The notes under the pieces are model-generated. The model was not told where the DNA came from, did not search any database, and saw only the letters and a program-made list of their open reading frames with translations. The position numbers and the translations under genes were made by a program. 64,000 nucleotides of DNA from Streptomyces sp. WM4235 (GTDB taxonomy: Bacteria > Actinomycetota > Actinomycetes > Streptomycetales > Streptomycetaceae), in the NCBI RefSeq assembly GCF_001279725.1, contig NZ_LGDE01000447.1, forward strand, positions 1 through 64,000, written 5' to 3'. Each line of letters begins with the position of its first letter. Within the stretch, counting starts at the first letter, position 1. Shown one piece after another: positions 49,760-58,890 of this stretch.

Positions 49760-49940
49760 ACCGTCGCTGCCGGACGCGCATCGACCCGGCCGCGCATCGA
49801 CCCGGACACGGATCGGCCTGGCCCGACCGACCTCGAACGCGGACCCGGCCCGACCCCGGACCAAGCCGGACCGACCCGAACGCGGCCCCAGCCCGGCCCG
49901 ATCCGACCCCGACCCGGACCCGGACCCGGATTCGCGAGGC
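49760..49940. repeat. Low-complexity GACCCG-type repeat
   Basis: About 180 bp of imperfect GACCCG, CGGACC and related hexamers separate the hypothetical gene from the mug gene 3' end. The end nearest mug is the most regular (GACCCGGACCCGGACCCGGA). No gene is supportable in the 291-bp gap. Confidence 0.7.
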
Positions 49941-49944
49941 TCGG

Positions 49945-50436
49945 TCAGGGGGTTTCGGTGGCGGCGCGGAGTCGGGCGTACTCCTGGGCCATGGACTCGG
50001 CGGTCCAGTGGGCGTTGAGGCCGCTGGGGTTGGGCAGGGCCCAGATGCGGGTGTCGCCGATGGTCCGGTCCTGGGGGCCGATCCGGGCCTTCCTCTCGCC
50101 GAAGGCCGTGCGGTAGGCGGTCACACCGACCACGGCCAGCCACTGCGGCCGCAGGAGCTCCACCTTGGCCGTCAGGATCCGACCGCCCTCACGGAACTCC
50201 TCGGCGTCCAGCTCGTCGGCGCGGGCCGTGGCACGGGCCACCACGTTCGTGATGCCGAGCCGGTAGGTCAGCAGCTCCTCCTGCTCGGCCGGGGCCAGCC
50301 GGCGCGGGGTGAAGCCCGACAGGTGAAGGACCGGCCAGAACCGGTTGCCGGGGCGGGCGAAGTGGTGGCCCGTGGCGGCGGAGAGGAGACCGGGATTGAT
50401 CCCGCAGAACAGCACACGCAGACCGCCCGCGACCAC
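49945..50436 (-). CDS. mug: Mug-type G/U mismatch-specific DNA glycosylase
   Basis: Base-excision-repair glycosylase for uracil or related bases opposite guanine. The characteristic motif GINPGL with Asn (in LRVLFCGINPGLLSA) replaces the Asp of Ung, and the second motif NPSGLNAHW is near the C-terminus. With the GTG at 50436 the protein is 163 residues. The frame continues upstream as LTPDELAAARDRVLPDV from a CTG at 50484 that overlaps the purB stop as CTGA. Homologues commonly begin with that extension (recollection), so a rare CTG start with translational coupling is possible. Confidence 0.9.
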   Translation of the reverse strand: MVAGGLRVLFCGINPGLLSAATGHHFARPGNRFWPVLHLSGFTPRRLAPAEQEELLTYRLGITNVVARATARADELDAEEFREGGRILTAKVELLRPQWLAVVGVTAYRTAFGERKARIGPQDRTIGDTRIWALPNPSGLNAHWTAESMAQEYARLRAATETP

Positions 50437-50480
50437 GTCCGGGAGGACGCGGTCGCGGGCGGCGGCAAGCTCGTCGGGGG

Positions 50481-51914
50481 TCAGAGGATCGACCCCGGCG
50501 CGTACCCGGCGGCCTCCGGGTGCTGCTTGGAAATGGCCTCGACGCGGGAGACCACCGTCGCGACCTGGTCGCCGGCCGCACCCGTGAAGGACAGCTTGTC
50601 GGCCATCAGGGCGTCGAGCTGAGCGCGGTCCAGAGGCATCCGCTCGTCGGCGGCCAGCTTGTCCAGCAGTTCGTTGCGCTCGGCGCCCTGCTCGCGCATG
50701 GCGAGCGCGGAGGCGACCGCGTGCTCCTTGATGACCTCGTGTGCGGCCTCGCGGCCCACTCCGGCCCGCACCGCGCCCATGAGCACCTTGGTGGTGGCGA
50801 GGAAGGGCAGGTAACGGTCGAGTTCACGGGCGACGACCGCCGGGAAGGCGCCGAACTCGTCGAGGACGGTCAGGAAGGTCTCCAGCAGACCGTCGAACGC
50901 GAAGAACGCGTCCGGCAGGGCCACGCGGCGAACGACGGAGCAGGAGACGTCGCCCTCATTCCACTGGTCGCCGGCCAGCTCGCCGGTCATCGAGGCGTAG
51001 CCGCGCAGGATGACCATCAGGCCGTTCACGCGCTCGCAGGAGCGGGTGTTCATCTTGTGAGGCATCGCGGAAGAGCCGACCTGACCGGGCTTGAAGCCCT
51101 CGGTCACCAGCTCGTGGCCGGCCATCAGTCGGATGGTCTTGGCGATCGAGGACGGGGCGGCGGCCAACTGCACCAGGGCGGTGACCACGTCGTAGTCGAG
51201 CGAGCGCGGGTAGACCTGGCCGACGGAGGTGAAGGCCTGGGCGAAGCCGAGGTGGGCGGCGATGCGCTGCTCCAGGTCGGCGAGCTTCACGGTGTCGCCG
51301 CCGAGCAGGTCGAGCATGTCCTGGGAGGTGCCGACCGGGCCCTTGATCCCGCGGAGCGGGTAGCGCTCCAGGAGGTTCTCCAGGCGGTCGTAGGCGACCA
51401 GCAGCTCGTCGGCCGCGGTGGCGAAGCGCTTGCCCAGGGTGGTGGCCTGTGCGGCGACGTTGTGGGAGCGGCCGGCCATGACCAGCTCGGCGTGTTCCGC
51501 GGCCAGCTTGGCGAGGCGGGCGAGCACGGCGACCGTGCGGTCACGGGACAGTTCCAGCGAGAGCCGGATCTGGAGCTGCTCGACGTTCTCGGTGAGGTCG
51601 CGAGAGGTCATGCCCTTGTGGACGTGCTCGTGACCGGCGAGGGCGTTGAACTCCTCGATGCGGGCCTTCACGTCGTGCCGGGTGACCTTCTCGCGCTCGG
51701 CGATGGAGGCGAGGTCGACCGTCTCCAGAACGCGCTCGTAGTCGGCGAGGGCGGCGTCCGGAACCTCGATACCGAGGTCCTTCTGGGCGCGCAGCACGGC
51801 GAGCCACAGCCGCCGCTCCAGCGTCACCTTGTACTCGGGGGACCACAGGACGGCGAGCTCCGCGGAGGCGTAGCGGCCGGCCAGGACATTGGGGATGCGG
51901 GGCTTGGCTGTCAC
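50481..51914 (-). CDS. purB: Adenylosuccinate lyase
   Basis: Cleaves succinyl-AICAR and adenylosuccinate in purine synthesis. The 477-residue protein has the fumarase/aspartase-superfamily signature SSAMPHKMN (about residue 286), with the catalytic Ser in the flexible loop, and the general acid region TSRDLTENVEQLQ. KGPVGTSQDMLDLLGG and AGRSHNVAAQATTLGKR hold the other active-site segments. The GTG at 51914 starts MTAKPRIPNVLAGRYASAEL. A TAGAAT box sits 8 nt before it without a Shine-Dalgarno sequence, suggesting a leaderless message. It may be coupled to mug. Confidence 0.96.
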   Translation of the reverse strand: MTAKPRIPNVLAGRYASAELAVLWSPEYKVTLERRLWLAVLRAQKDLGIEVPDAALADYERVLETVDLASIAEREKVTRHDVKARIEEFNALAGHEHVHKGMTSRDLTENVEQLQIRLSLELSRDRTVAVLARLAKLAAEHAELVMAGRSHNVAAQATTLGKRFATAADELLVAYDRLENLLERYPLRGIKGPVGTSQDMLDLLGGDTVKLADLEQRIAAHLGFAQAFTSVGQVYPRSLDYDVVTALVQLAAAPSSIAKTIRLMAGHELVTEGFKPGQVGSSAMPHKMNTRSCERVNGLMVILRGYASMTGELAGDQWNEGDVSCSVVRRVALPDAFFAFDGLLETFLTVLDEFGAFPAVVARELDRYLPFLATTKVLMGAVRAGVGREAAHEVIKEHAVASALAMREQGAERNELLDKLAADERMPLDRAQLDALMADKLSFTGAAGDQVATVVSRVEAISKQHPEAAGYAPGSIL

Positions 51915-51922
51915 GTGGAGTG

Positions 51923-51928
51923 ATTCTA
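51923..51928 (-). promoter_or_regulatory. TAGAAT -10 box of purB
   Basis: On the minus strand TAGAAT ends 8 nt before the GTG start. No good -35 hexamer is seen at 16-18 nt. Confidence 0.35.
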
Positions 51929-51985
51929 CTTGGGCCGCCGCTGTGCGTTTACGCAGGTAGGGGACCCACCTCGGATTGTGCCTTG

Positions 51986-52777
51986 CTACGAGAGCCGATC
52001 CGTGGCCGAGGGCGTGTACGGCAGCAGCTCTCCGCGCTTCGCCGCCCGCCCGTCGCCCGACGAGCGGCCGGTCAGTCGGCGCCCGATCCAGGGCAGCAGG
52101 TGCTGCCGGGCGAACCGGAGGTCCTCGGTCCTGCGAGCCGGCCAGCTCGCCGCGGTCGAGGGAGCGAGATCGGCCCGCCACTCGTCCTCGGGCGGCAATC
52201 CCAGGCTCTGCCAGACGGCCTCCGCCACCCGGCGGTGCCCCTCGGCCGTCAGGTGCAGCCGGTCGACGTCCCACATGCGCGGGTCCGCGAGCACGGGCGC
52301 CCCGTACAGGTCCACCAGCAGCGCGTCGTGCCGCGTGGCGAGCTCGTCGAGGATGGCGAAGAGCTCCTCCATGCGGGGGCGGAAACGATCCATCACCGGC
52401 CCGTTGCGCCCCGGCGAACGCATCAGGACCAGCGTCTTGCAGGAGGGGGCCAGCAGTTCCACGGCCTCCTCCAGGTGTCCCCGTACCCGGCCCATGTCGA
52501 CCTTGGGTCGCAGCGCGTCGTTCAGGCCGCCCACGAGCGTCACCACGTCGGCGCCCATCGCCGCCGCCATGGGCGCCTGTTCTCCGGCGATCTGGCCGAT
52601 CAGCTTCCCGCGGACCGCGAGGTTCGCGTAGCGGAAGTCCGGCTCGCGGGTCGCGAGGCGTGCGGCGAGCAGATCGGCCCAGCCGCGGTAGGAGCCGTCC
52701 GGGAGCAGGTCGGACATGCCCTCGGTGAAGGAGTCACCGATCGCGACGAAACTGGTGTAAGACGCATTCATCTCCAT
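51986..52777 (-). CDS. SGNH/GDSL-family hydrolase
   Basis: A 263-residue esterase/lipase-fold protein. Block I is FVAIGDSFTEGMSD with the nucleophile Ser (near residue 16). The Gly block follows in YANLAVRGKLIGQIAGEQ, the Asn block in VTLVGGLNDALRP and the Asp-His pair in WDVDRLHLTAEGHRRVAEAV. All catalytic elements are present. No signal peptide is visible, so it may act inside the cell. Single gene upstream of purB on the same strand, 71 bp away. Confidence 0.92.
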   Translation of the reverse strand: MEMNASYTSFVAIGDSFTEGMSDLLPDGSYRGWADLLAARLATREPDFRYANLAVRGKLIGQIAGEQAPMAAAMGADVVTLVGGLNDALRPKVDMGRVRGHLEEAVELLAPSCKTLVLMRSPGRNGPVMDRFRPRMEELFAILDELATRHDALLVDLYGAPVLADPRMWDVDRLHLTAEGHRRVAEAVWQSLGLPPEDEWRADLAPSTAASWPARRTEDLRFARQHLLPWIGRRLTGRSSGDGRAAKRGELLPYTPSATDRLS

Positions 52778-52870
52778 GGCGGGAGCGATGATACCGCGCG
52801 GTATGCCGGCCCCGTTCGGTCGGGGGCCGTACGGGGCACGGGATCCCGGGACACGGGCATCAGACGCCGG

Positions 52871-53890
52871 TCACGTGGACGCCGGCCTGCCGAACAGCTC
52901 GCGCAGCACGTCCTCCATCGTGACCAGGCCCGTCATGACGCCGTCCTTGCCGAGCACCGCCGCCAGGTGGGTGCGGCTGCGCCGCATGGCGGTCAGCACG
53001 TCGTCCAGTGGGGTCTCCGCCCGCACCTGGGCGATCGGGCGCAGCTCGGACAGCGGGAAGGGGGCGTCCCGCTCGGCCACGTCCAGCGCGTCCTTGACGT
53101 GCAGGTAGCCGAGGATTCGATGCTCCGCGTCGATCACGGGGAAGCGGGAGTAACCGGACTCGGCGGACAACCGTTCCAGGCCCGCCGCGGAGATGCCCTC
53201 GCGCGCCGGGACCACCCGGTCCGACGGCAGCACCACATCGGTGACCGGGCGACGGCCCAGTTCCAGGGCGTCGTGCAGTCGCTCGCTCGCGCGGCCGTCG
53301 ATCAGTCCGGCGTCGCTGGAGTCCTTGACCATGCGGGCCAGCTCGTCGTCCGAGAAGGTCGCCGCGACCTCGTCCTTCACGTCCACCCGCAGCAGGCGCA
53401 GCAGGGCGTTCGCGAAGGCGTTGATCGCGAAGATCACCGGTCGGAGGGCCTTCGCCAGGGTCACCAGCGGCGGCCCCAGCAGCAACGCGGTGCGCACCGG
53501 CTCGGAGAGTGCCACGTTCTTCGGCAGCATCTCGCCGAACAGCATGTGCAGGTACGTCGCCAGGGACAGCGCCACCACGAACGAGATCGTGTGGGTCAGC
53601 CCGGCCGGTACCCCGACCAGGTCGAACAGCGGCGTCAGCAGGTGGGCGATGGCGGGCTCGGCCACCACGCCCAGCACCAGGGTGCACAGCGTGATGCCCA
53701 GTTGCGCCGCCGCCATCAGTGCCGACAGGTGTTCCAGGCCCCACACCACGGCGCGGGCGCGCCGGTCGCCCTGCTCGGCGTACGGCTCGATCTGACTGCG
53801 CCGGACCGAGATCAGTGCGAACTCCGCGCCGACGAAGAAGGCGTTCACGACCAGCGTCGCCAGGCCGATCAACAACTGGATGGCGGTCAT
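52871..53890 (-). CDS. CNNM/CorC-type membrane protein with CBS domains
   Basis: A 339-residue protein with an N-terminal DUF21 membrane domain of three or four helices (LIGLATLVVNAFFVGAEFAL at the start) and a pair of CBS domains near residues 200-325 (LGYLHVKDALDVAERD, VLGKDGVMTGLVTMEDVLRE). Such proteins are linked to Mg2+ or Co2+ efflux or resistance. It lacks the C-terminal CorC_HlyC domain of the longer neighbour. Its start overlaps the previous gene by 4 nt, so the two are made together and may form a heteromeric complex. Confidence 0.9.
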   Translation of the reverse strand: MTAIQLLIGLATLVVNAFFVGAEFALISVRRSQIEPYAEQGDRRARAVVWGLEHLSALMAAAQLGITLCTLVLGVVAEPAIAHLLTPLFDLVGVPAGLTHTISFVVALSLATYLHMLFGEMLPKNVALSEPVRTALLLGPPLVTLAKALRPVIFAINAFANALLRLLRVDVKDEVAATFSDDELARMVKDSSDAGLIDGRASERLHDALELGRRPVTDVVLPSDRVVPAREGISAAGLERLSAESGYSRFPVIDAEHRILGYLHVKDALDVAERDAPFPLSELRPIAQVRAETPLDDVLTAMRRSRTHLAAVLGKDGVMTGLVTMEDVLRELFGRPAST

Positions 53891-55227
53891 CGGGTCTCCT
53901 CCGCACCGTCGTTGTCGGCGGACTCGACCGGCGTGTGCAGGAGCACCCGCGCGGCCCGACGTCCGCTCGCGTCCACCACGTCGAGCCGCCAGCCGTCCAG
54001 TTCCATGCTGTCGCCGACGGCGGGGATCCGGCCCAACTCGGTGGCCACGAGACCGGCCAGCGTCTCGTACGGGCCGTCCGGCACCCGCAGTCCGATCCGC
54101 CGGAGCTGGTCGGTGCGGGCGGCGCCGTCGGCCGAGTACAGGGCCCGTCCCGAGGCGTCCGTGCCGGCCGGGGCCAGGTCCGGGGTCTCGTGCGGGTCGT
54201 GCTCGTCGCGGACCTCGCCCACGACCTCCTCGACGATGTCCTCCAGCGTCGCCACACCGGCCGTGCCGCCGTACTCGTCGATGACCACGGCCATCGTCTG
54301 CCGGCCCGACAGCCGGTCCAGCAACCGGTCCACGGTCAGGGACTCGGGGACCAGCAGCGGCTCGCGCAGCAGGCGCTCCACCGGGTACCGGTGTCGCTCC
54401 TCGGCGGGCAGCGCCAGTACGTCCTTGATGTGCACCGTGCCGACGACGGTGTCGAGGCTGCCCCGGTAGACGGGGAAACGCGACAGGCCGGTGGCCAGGG
54501 TGGCGTTCGCCACGTCCTCGGCGGTGGTCTGCACGTCGAGGGCGGTGACCTGGACGCGCGGGGTCATGACGTTCTCCGCGGTCAGGTCGGCCAGGTTCAG
54601 GGTCCGCACGAACAGCTCGGCGGTGTCCTTCTCCAGCGAGCCGGCCTTCGCGGAGTGCCGGGCCAGGGCGACGAGTTCCTGAGGGCTGCGTGCCGAGGCC
54701 AGTTCCTCGGCCGGCTCCAGGCCGAATCGGCGGACGAGGTGGTTCGCGGTGGTGTTCAGATGGCTGATCAGCGGCTTGAAGGTACGGCTGAAGACCCGCT
54801 GCGTGGTGGCCACGCGCTTGGCGATGGCGAGCGGCGAGGAGATGGCCCAGTTCTTGGGCACCAGTTCGCCGACGACCATCAGGACGACGGTCGACAGGAC
54901 GGTGCCCACGATCAGGGCGGCGGAGGAGGCTGTCGCGGCCGACAGGCCCATGGCCTCGAAGGGGCCCTGGAGCATGGCCGAGATCGAGGGTTTGGAGAGC
55001 ATGCCGATGACCAGACCGGTCACGGTGATGCCGAGTTGGGCGCCGGAGAGCTGGAAGGTCAGACTCCGGACGGCTGTCAGGGCGCTGTCGGCCCCGCGTT
55101 CGCCGCGTTCGACGGCGCGTTCGAGCTCACTGCGCTCGACCGTCGTCAACGAGAACTCGGCCGCGACGAAGACTCCGCAGGCCAGGCAGAGCAGCAGCGC
55201 CACGATGAGCAGGAGCACTTCGGTCAT
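53887..55227 (-). CDS. Hemolysin-family CNNM/CorC protein
   Basis: A 446-residue membrane protein of the UPF0053/CNNM type. It has an N-terminal DUF21 domain with four helices (VLLLIVALLLCLACGVFVAA first), two CBS domains (YRGSLDTVVGTVHIKDVLAL and VIDEYGGTAGVATLEDIVEE) and a C-terminal CorC_HlyC domain (RRIGLRVPDGPYETLAGLVA to WRLDVVDASGRRAARV). Probable role in divalent-cation transport or its regulation. It is the first gene of a two-gene operon with the shorter paralogue. Confidence 0.92.
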   Translation of the reverse strand: MTEVLLLIVALLLCLACGVFVAAEFSLTTVERSELERAVERGERGADSALTAVRSLTFQLSGAQLGITVTGLVIGMLSKPSISAMLQGPFEAMGLSAATASSAALIVGTVLSTVVLMVVGELVPKNWAISSPLAIAKRVATTQRVFSRTFKPLISHLNTTANHLVRRFGLEPAEELASARSPQELVALARHSAKAGSLEKDTAELFVRTLNLADLTAENVMTPRVQVTALDVQTTAEDVANATLATGLSRFPVYRGSLDTVVGTVHIKDVLALPAEERHRYPVERLLREPLLVPESLTVDRLLDRLSGRQTMAVVIDEYGGTAGVATLEDIVEEVVGEVRDEHDPHETPDLAPAGTDASGRALYSADGAARTDQLRRIGLRVPDGPYETLAGLVATELGRIPAVGDSMELDGWRLDVVDASGRRAARVLLHTPVESADNDGAEETR

Positions 55228-55427
55228 CGGTCGGTCACCTCCGTTCCATGATCAGACAGGAGGAGAGGGGTCGCGCGATGTGCCGGTACCGGGGGCTCGC
55301 CCATGGACGGACGCTCACACCTTTCTTTCAGGTCGTTCGAGCGGAACACTTGACCACATGGTAAAGGAAAGGCAAAGAGGGGGATCGTACTTTTGGTGCC
55401 CGTTCCTCGGGTGATGGGATCCCGAGC

Positions 55428-55862
55428 ATGGACGATCTTCACATCGGACCCGCCTCCCCGCCAGACCTCGCCGAGGTACTGGCCTTCTGGAAGACGGCCG
55501 CCGAAGGGACAAGCATCTCCGACGACCTCGCCGGAATCGAGCTGCTCCACGCCCGTGACCCGCACGCCCTCCTCCTCGCCCGCCGCGACGGCGGGCTCGT
55601 CGGCACGGTCATCGCCGGCTTCGACGGATGGCGCTGCCACCTGTACCGACTCGCCGTCCACCCCGGACACCGCCGGCAGGGCATCGGCGCGGCGTTGCTC
55701 GCCGCCGCAGAGGAGCGGTTCGTCGCCCTGGGCGGGCGGCGCGCGGACGCGATGGTGCTCGATCGCAACGAGCGGGCGCACGGGGCCTGGGACGCGGCCG
55801 GATACCACCCCGAGGACCACTGGACCCGCTGGGTCAAGCCGCTCGACCACCGATCCGCATAG
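55428..55862 (+). CDS. GNAT-family N-acetyltransferase
   Basis: A 144-residue acetyltransferase with one GNAT domain. LYRLAVHPGHRRQGIGAALL is the acetyl-CoA pyrophosphate motif (RRQGIGAAL), preceded by the central strand GWRCHLYRL and followed by ALGGRRADAMVLDRNERAHG. The start MDDLHIGPASPPDLAEVLAF is typical. Divergent from the CNNM operon by 200 bp, in which no further gene is seen. Substrate unknown. It is convergent with a methyltransferase gene. Confidence 0.92.
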   Translation: MDDLHIGPASPPDLAEVLAFWKTAAEGTSISDDLAGIELLHARDPHALLLARRDGGLVGTVIAGFDGWRCHLYRLAVHPGHRRQGIGAALLAAAEERFVALGGRRADAMVLDRNERAHGAWDAAGYHPEDHWTRWVKPLDHRSA

Positions 55863-55910
55863 CGGTCGGCGACCGGCACGGGACCCGAAGAGACGCCCGG
55901 TCCTCGGCTC

Positions 55911-56570
55911 CTAGTCCTCCACGCGACGGGCCGAGCCGATGACGCAGTACGAGGTGGGGAGCGCCGGGCCGCGTTCCGGCAGCCGGAACGCGCGGTGCGA
56001 GACGATCCGGAAACCGGCCGCCTCGATCGCGGCGAGCGGGTCACGGGCCGTGTGACAGCCGCCGAAGAGCCGGGGCCAGACGGTCCGGTCCAGCGTCCGT
56101 TGGACGGCGGCCATGCCGGGGCCGGGCGCCAGACCGTGTTCGAAGAAGCGCAACTCGGCGTCGGGGCGAAGCACCCGGTGCAGTTCCGCGAGGGCGCGGG
56201 GGAGGCTGCGTACGGTGCACAACACCAAGGAGGCCACGGCCACGTCGAAGGCCTCGCTCTTGACCGGCAGCGCCTCGGCGACGCCGGGCACGAGGTCCAC
56301 CGGGACCTCGGCGCGCCGCGCGGCCGCCGCCGCGAGTCGGCGCAGGGAGCGCTCCGGTTCGACGGCGACCACCTCGGAGACGGCCCGGGGGTAGTGCGCG
56401 AAGTTGAGGCCGTTGCCGGCGCCGATCTCGATGACACGACCGGACACACCGTGCAGCAGTTCCTCGCGGAGCGGGCCGATGCCGCCGCGGGTCTCGGCGG
56501 CGGTGCTGAGGCGGGCGTAGAAACGGGCGAAGTGCGGGTGGTGGACCGGGTCGGAGGATCGGCGGGGCAT
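55911..56570 (-). CDS. Class I SAM-dependent methyltransferase
   Basis: A 219-residue methyltransferase. VIEIGAGNGLNFAHYP is motif I for AdoMet binding, with VVAVEPERSLRRLA as the acidic motif after it. FDVAVASLVLCTVRSLPRAL is motif II/III and LRPDAELRFFEHGLAPGPG completes the fold. The pattern is nearest to UbiE-like or METTL7-like enzymes that act on lipids or thiols. The ATG at 56570 is fixed by the family start. The 251-bp gap upstream to bioD holds nothing I can identify. Confidence 0.9.
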   Translation of the reverse strand: MPRRSSDPVHHPHFARFYARLSTAAETRGGIGPLREELLHGVSGRVIEIGAGNGLNFAHYPRAVSEVVAVEPERSLRRLAAAAARRAEVPVDLVPGVAEALPVKSEAFDVAVASLVLCTVRSLPRALAELHRVLRPDAELRFFEHGLAPGPGMAAVQRTLDRTVWPRLFGGCHTARDPLAAIEAAGFRIVSHRAFRLPERGPALPTSYCVIGSARRVED

Positions 56571-56821
56571 GGCGGGCCTCCAAGCGGGGGTGGCGGCTGG
56601 TGCGGGTGCCCTGCCGGGCTGTTCCCCGCCTCGGAGGGCCGCGAAACCGCGCGGGCGCACAGTCGTCCGGGGGAGCACGGCCGAACGCCCGCCGCCGCGC
56701 GGCCGCGCGCCGCCTTCCCGCGTCATGCCCCCACGCCGCGACGGGAGCCGCCGGTCCATCCGCCTCGGGCGCCGGAACGACCGGCGCCTCGGGCTCCCGC
56801 GCGACCAGCGCCGGTCGGCGG

Positions 56822-57541
56822 TCAGGGCTGCCAGGTCCGCAGGAACTCCGGTTCCGACCAGGTGCCGTGGAGCATCGGCCCCAGCCACGTGGGGGCCGCC
56901 GTACGGAACTCGGCCGGGGCCAACGCGCCCGAGCCCTGCGGGACGGCGCCCATCAGGGGGACACCCGCGGACTTCGGCAGGTCGGCGAGGTTGCACCGCG
57001 AGGCCAGGTCCGGATCGGCGGGCCAACTGCCGACCACCACGCCCCACGGGGTCAACGACCGGGCCCGCAGGGCCTCGGCGGTGAGGGTGGTGGCGTTCAG
57101 CGTGCCGAGCCCCGCCGGGGCGACGATCAGCACGGGGGCGTCGAGCAGGCGGGCCGCGTCGGCCAGGGTGTTGCCCTCCTCGTCGAAGCGGACCAGCAGC
57201 CCACCCGCCCCCTCGACCAGGACCAGGTCGTGGGAGAGGTCGAGCCGGTGCGCGGCCTCGGCGACGGCTCGTGGCGAGACCGGGGTGAGCCCCGAGCGCC
57301 GGGCCGCCGTGTCGGGCGCCAGGGGCTCGGGATAGCGGGCCAGTTCCTCGGCGGTCACGGACGGACCGGCCAGCCGGGCGACTTCCGCAGCGTCGCCCGG
57401 TTCGTCCGGACCGACGCCGGTCTGGGCCGGCTTGAGCACCGCCACGGTCAGGCCGGCGGCCGTCGCGGCCGTCGCTATGGCGGCGGTCGTCACCGTCTTG
57501 CCGATTTCCGTACCGGTGCCGGAGATCATCAGGATCGTCAT
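56822..57541 (-). CDS. bioD: Dethiobiotin synthetase
   Basis: Closes the ureido ring of biotin from DAPA and CO2 using ATP. The 239-residue protein has the P-loop [16 protein letters not shown] at residues 8-23, the substrate Lys in [10 protein letters not shown], the [10 protein letters not shown] motif near residue 115 and [16 protein letters not shown]. It is the third gene of a bioB-bioA-bioD operon, 5 nt after the bioA stop. The ATG at 57541 is the natural start. Confidence 0.96.
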   Translation of the reverse strand: MTILMISGTGTEIGKTVTTAAIATAATAAGLTVAVLKPAQTGVGPDEPGDAAEVARLAGPSVTAEELARYPEPLAPDTAARRSGLTPVSPRAVAEAAHRLDLSHDLVLVEGAGGLLVRFDEEGNTLADAARLLDAPVLIVAPAGLGTLNATTLTAEALRARSLTPWGVVVGSWPADPDLASRCNLADLPKSAGVPLMGAVPQGSGALAPAEFRTAAPTWLGPMLHGTWSEPEFLRTWQP

Positions 57542-57546
57542 GTGGG

Positions 57547-58890
57547 TCAGCCCTCCCGGGCCGCTGCGCACACCGCACGGCAGATGCGCGCCACGTCGGC
57601 GTCGCCCGTCACGAACGGAGGCATCGTGTAGATCAGATCGCGGAACGGGCGCAGCCAGACCCCTTCCCGGACGGCCGCCCGGGTGGCGGCGGCCATGTCC
57701 ACGGGGTGGTCGAGCTGGATCACGCCGATCGCGCCGAGGACCCGGACGTCCTGTACGCCGGGAAGCGCCCCGGCCGGTTCCAGGCCCGCCACGAGGCCGG
57801 CTTCGAGGCGCTTGATCTCCCGTTGCCAGTCCTGGCTCAGCAGCAGGTCGATCGAGGCGTTCGCCACCGCCGTCGCGAGCGGGTTGCCCATGAACGTCGG
57901 CCCGTGGGCCAGCACGGGCACCTCGCCGCGGGAGATCCCGTCGGCCACCCGCTCGGTGCAGAGCGTCGCGGAGAGGGTGACGTATCCGCCGGTCAGGGCC
58001 TTGCCCAGGCACATCACGTCCGGGGTGATCCCGGCGTGTTCCGCCGCGAACAGCGCGCCCGTGCGGCCGAAGCCGGTGGCGATCTCGTCCAGGACGAGGA
58101 GGACGTCGTACTCGTCGCACAGGTCCCGGAGCACGGCGAGGTAGCCCGGGTTGTGGAACCGCATCCCGCCCGCGCCCTGGACCACGGGCTCCACGATCAC
58201 GGCCGCCAGCTCGTCGGCGTGCGCCGCGATCAGGGAGCGCAGGTGGGCCACGTACGAGGGGTCCACCGGCACGTCGAACCCGGCCGGAGGGGCGTCCGCG
58301 AACAGTTGCCGCGGCAGTTGCCCCGACCACAGCTCGTGCATTCCGCCCTCGGGGTCGCAGACGGCCATCGGCTGCCAGGTGTCCCCGTGGTAGCCGCCCC
58401 GCCAGGTGAGCAGGCGGGTCTTGCCGGGCCGGCCGACGGAGCGCCAGTACTGGAGGCACATCTTCACGGCGACCTCGACGGCGACCGAACCCGAGTCGGC
58501 CAGGAACACGTGCTCCAGGCCGGCCGGGGTGATCTCGACGAGCCTCGTCGCGAGACGGACGGCGGGCTCGTGGGTGAGCCCGCCGAACATGACGTGCGAC
58601 ATCCGACCCAACTGGGCGGTCACGGCCTCGTTCAGCACCGGGTGGTTGTAGCCGTGGACGGCCGACCACCAGGAGGACATGCCGTCGACCAGCTCCTCGT
58701 GCCCCTCCGAGGGGGTCGCGAGCCGCAGCCGGACACCCGAAGCGGAGGCGACGACCAGCGGATCCTGCCTGCCGGGCATCGGGCCGTACGGGTGCCAGAC
58801 GTGCTGCCGGTCCAACGCGACCAGGTCGGCCGGCGGCAGCGCGTCCGGCGGGTCTTGCCGATCGTCCGGCGGGAGGTGCTGATCAGGCAT
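57547..58890 (-). CDS. bioA: Adenosylmethionine-8-amino-7-oxononanoate aminotransferase
   Basis: PLP enzyme that makes DAPA from KAPA with AdoMet as amino donor. The 447-residue protein has HVWHPYGPM at the substrate-binding N-terminus, [36 protein letters not shown] and the PLP Lys in [13 protein letters not shown]. The ATG at 58890 lies inside the last codons of bioB (8-nt overlap), so translation is coupled. The N-terminal 20 residues ([18 protein letters not shown]) are a variable extension. Confidence 0.96.
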   Translation of the reverse strand: MPDQHLPPDDRQDPPDALPPADLVALDRQHVWHPYGPMPGRQDPLVVASASGVRLRLATPSEGHEELVDGMSSWWSAVHGYNHPVLNEAVTAQLGRMSHVMFGGLTHEPAVRLATRLVEITPAGLEHVFLADSGSVAVEVAVKMCLQYWRSVGRPGKTRLLTWRGGYHGDTWQPMAVCDPEGGMHELWSGQLPRQLFADAPPAGFDVPVDPSYVAHLRSLIAAHADELAAVIVEPVVQGAGGMRFHNPGYLAVLRDLCDEYDVLLVLDEIATGFGRTGALFAAEHAGITPDVMCLGKALTGGYVTLSATLCTERVADGISRGEVPVLAHGPTFMGNPLATAVANASIDLLLSQDWQREIKRLEAGLVAGLEPAGALPGVQDVRVLGAIGVIQLDHPVDMAAATRAAVREGVWLRPFRDLIYTMPPFVTGDADVARICRAVCAAAREG

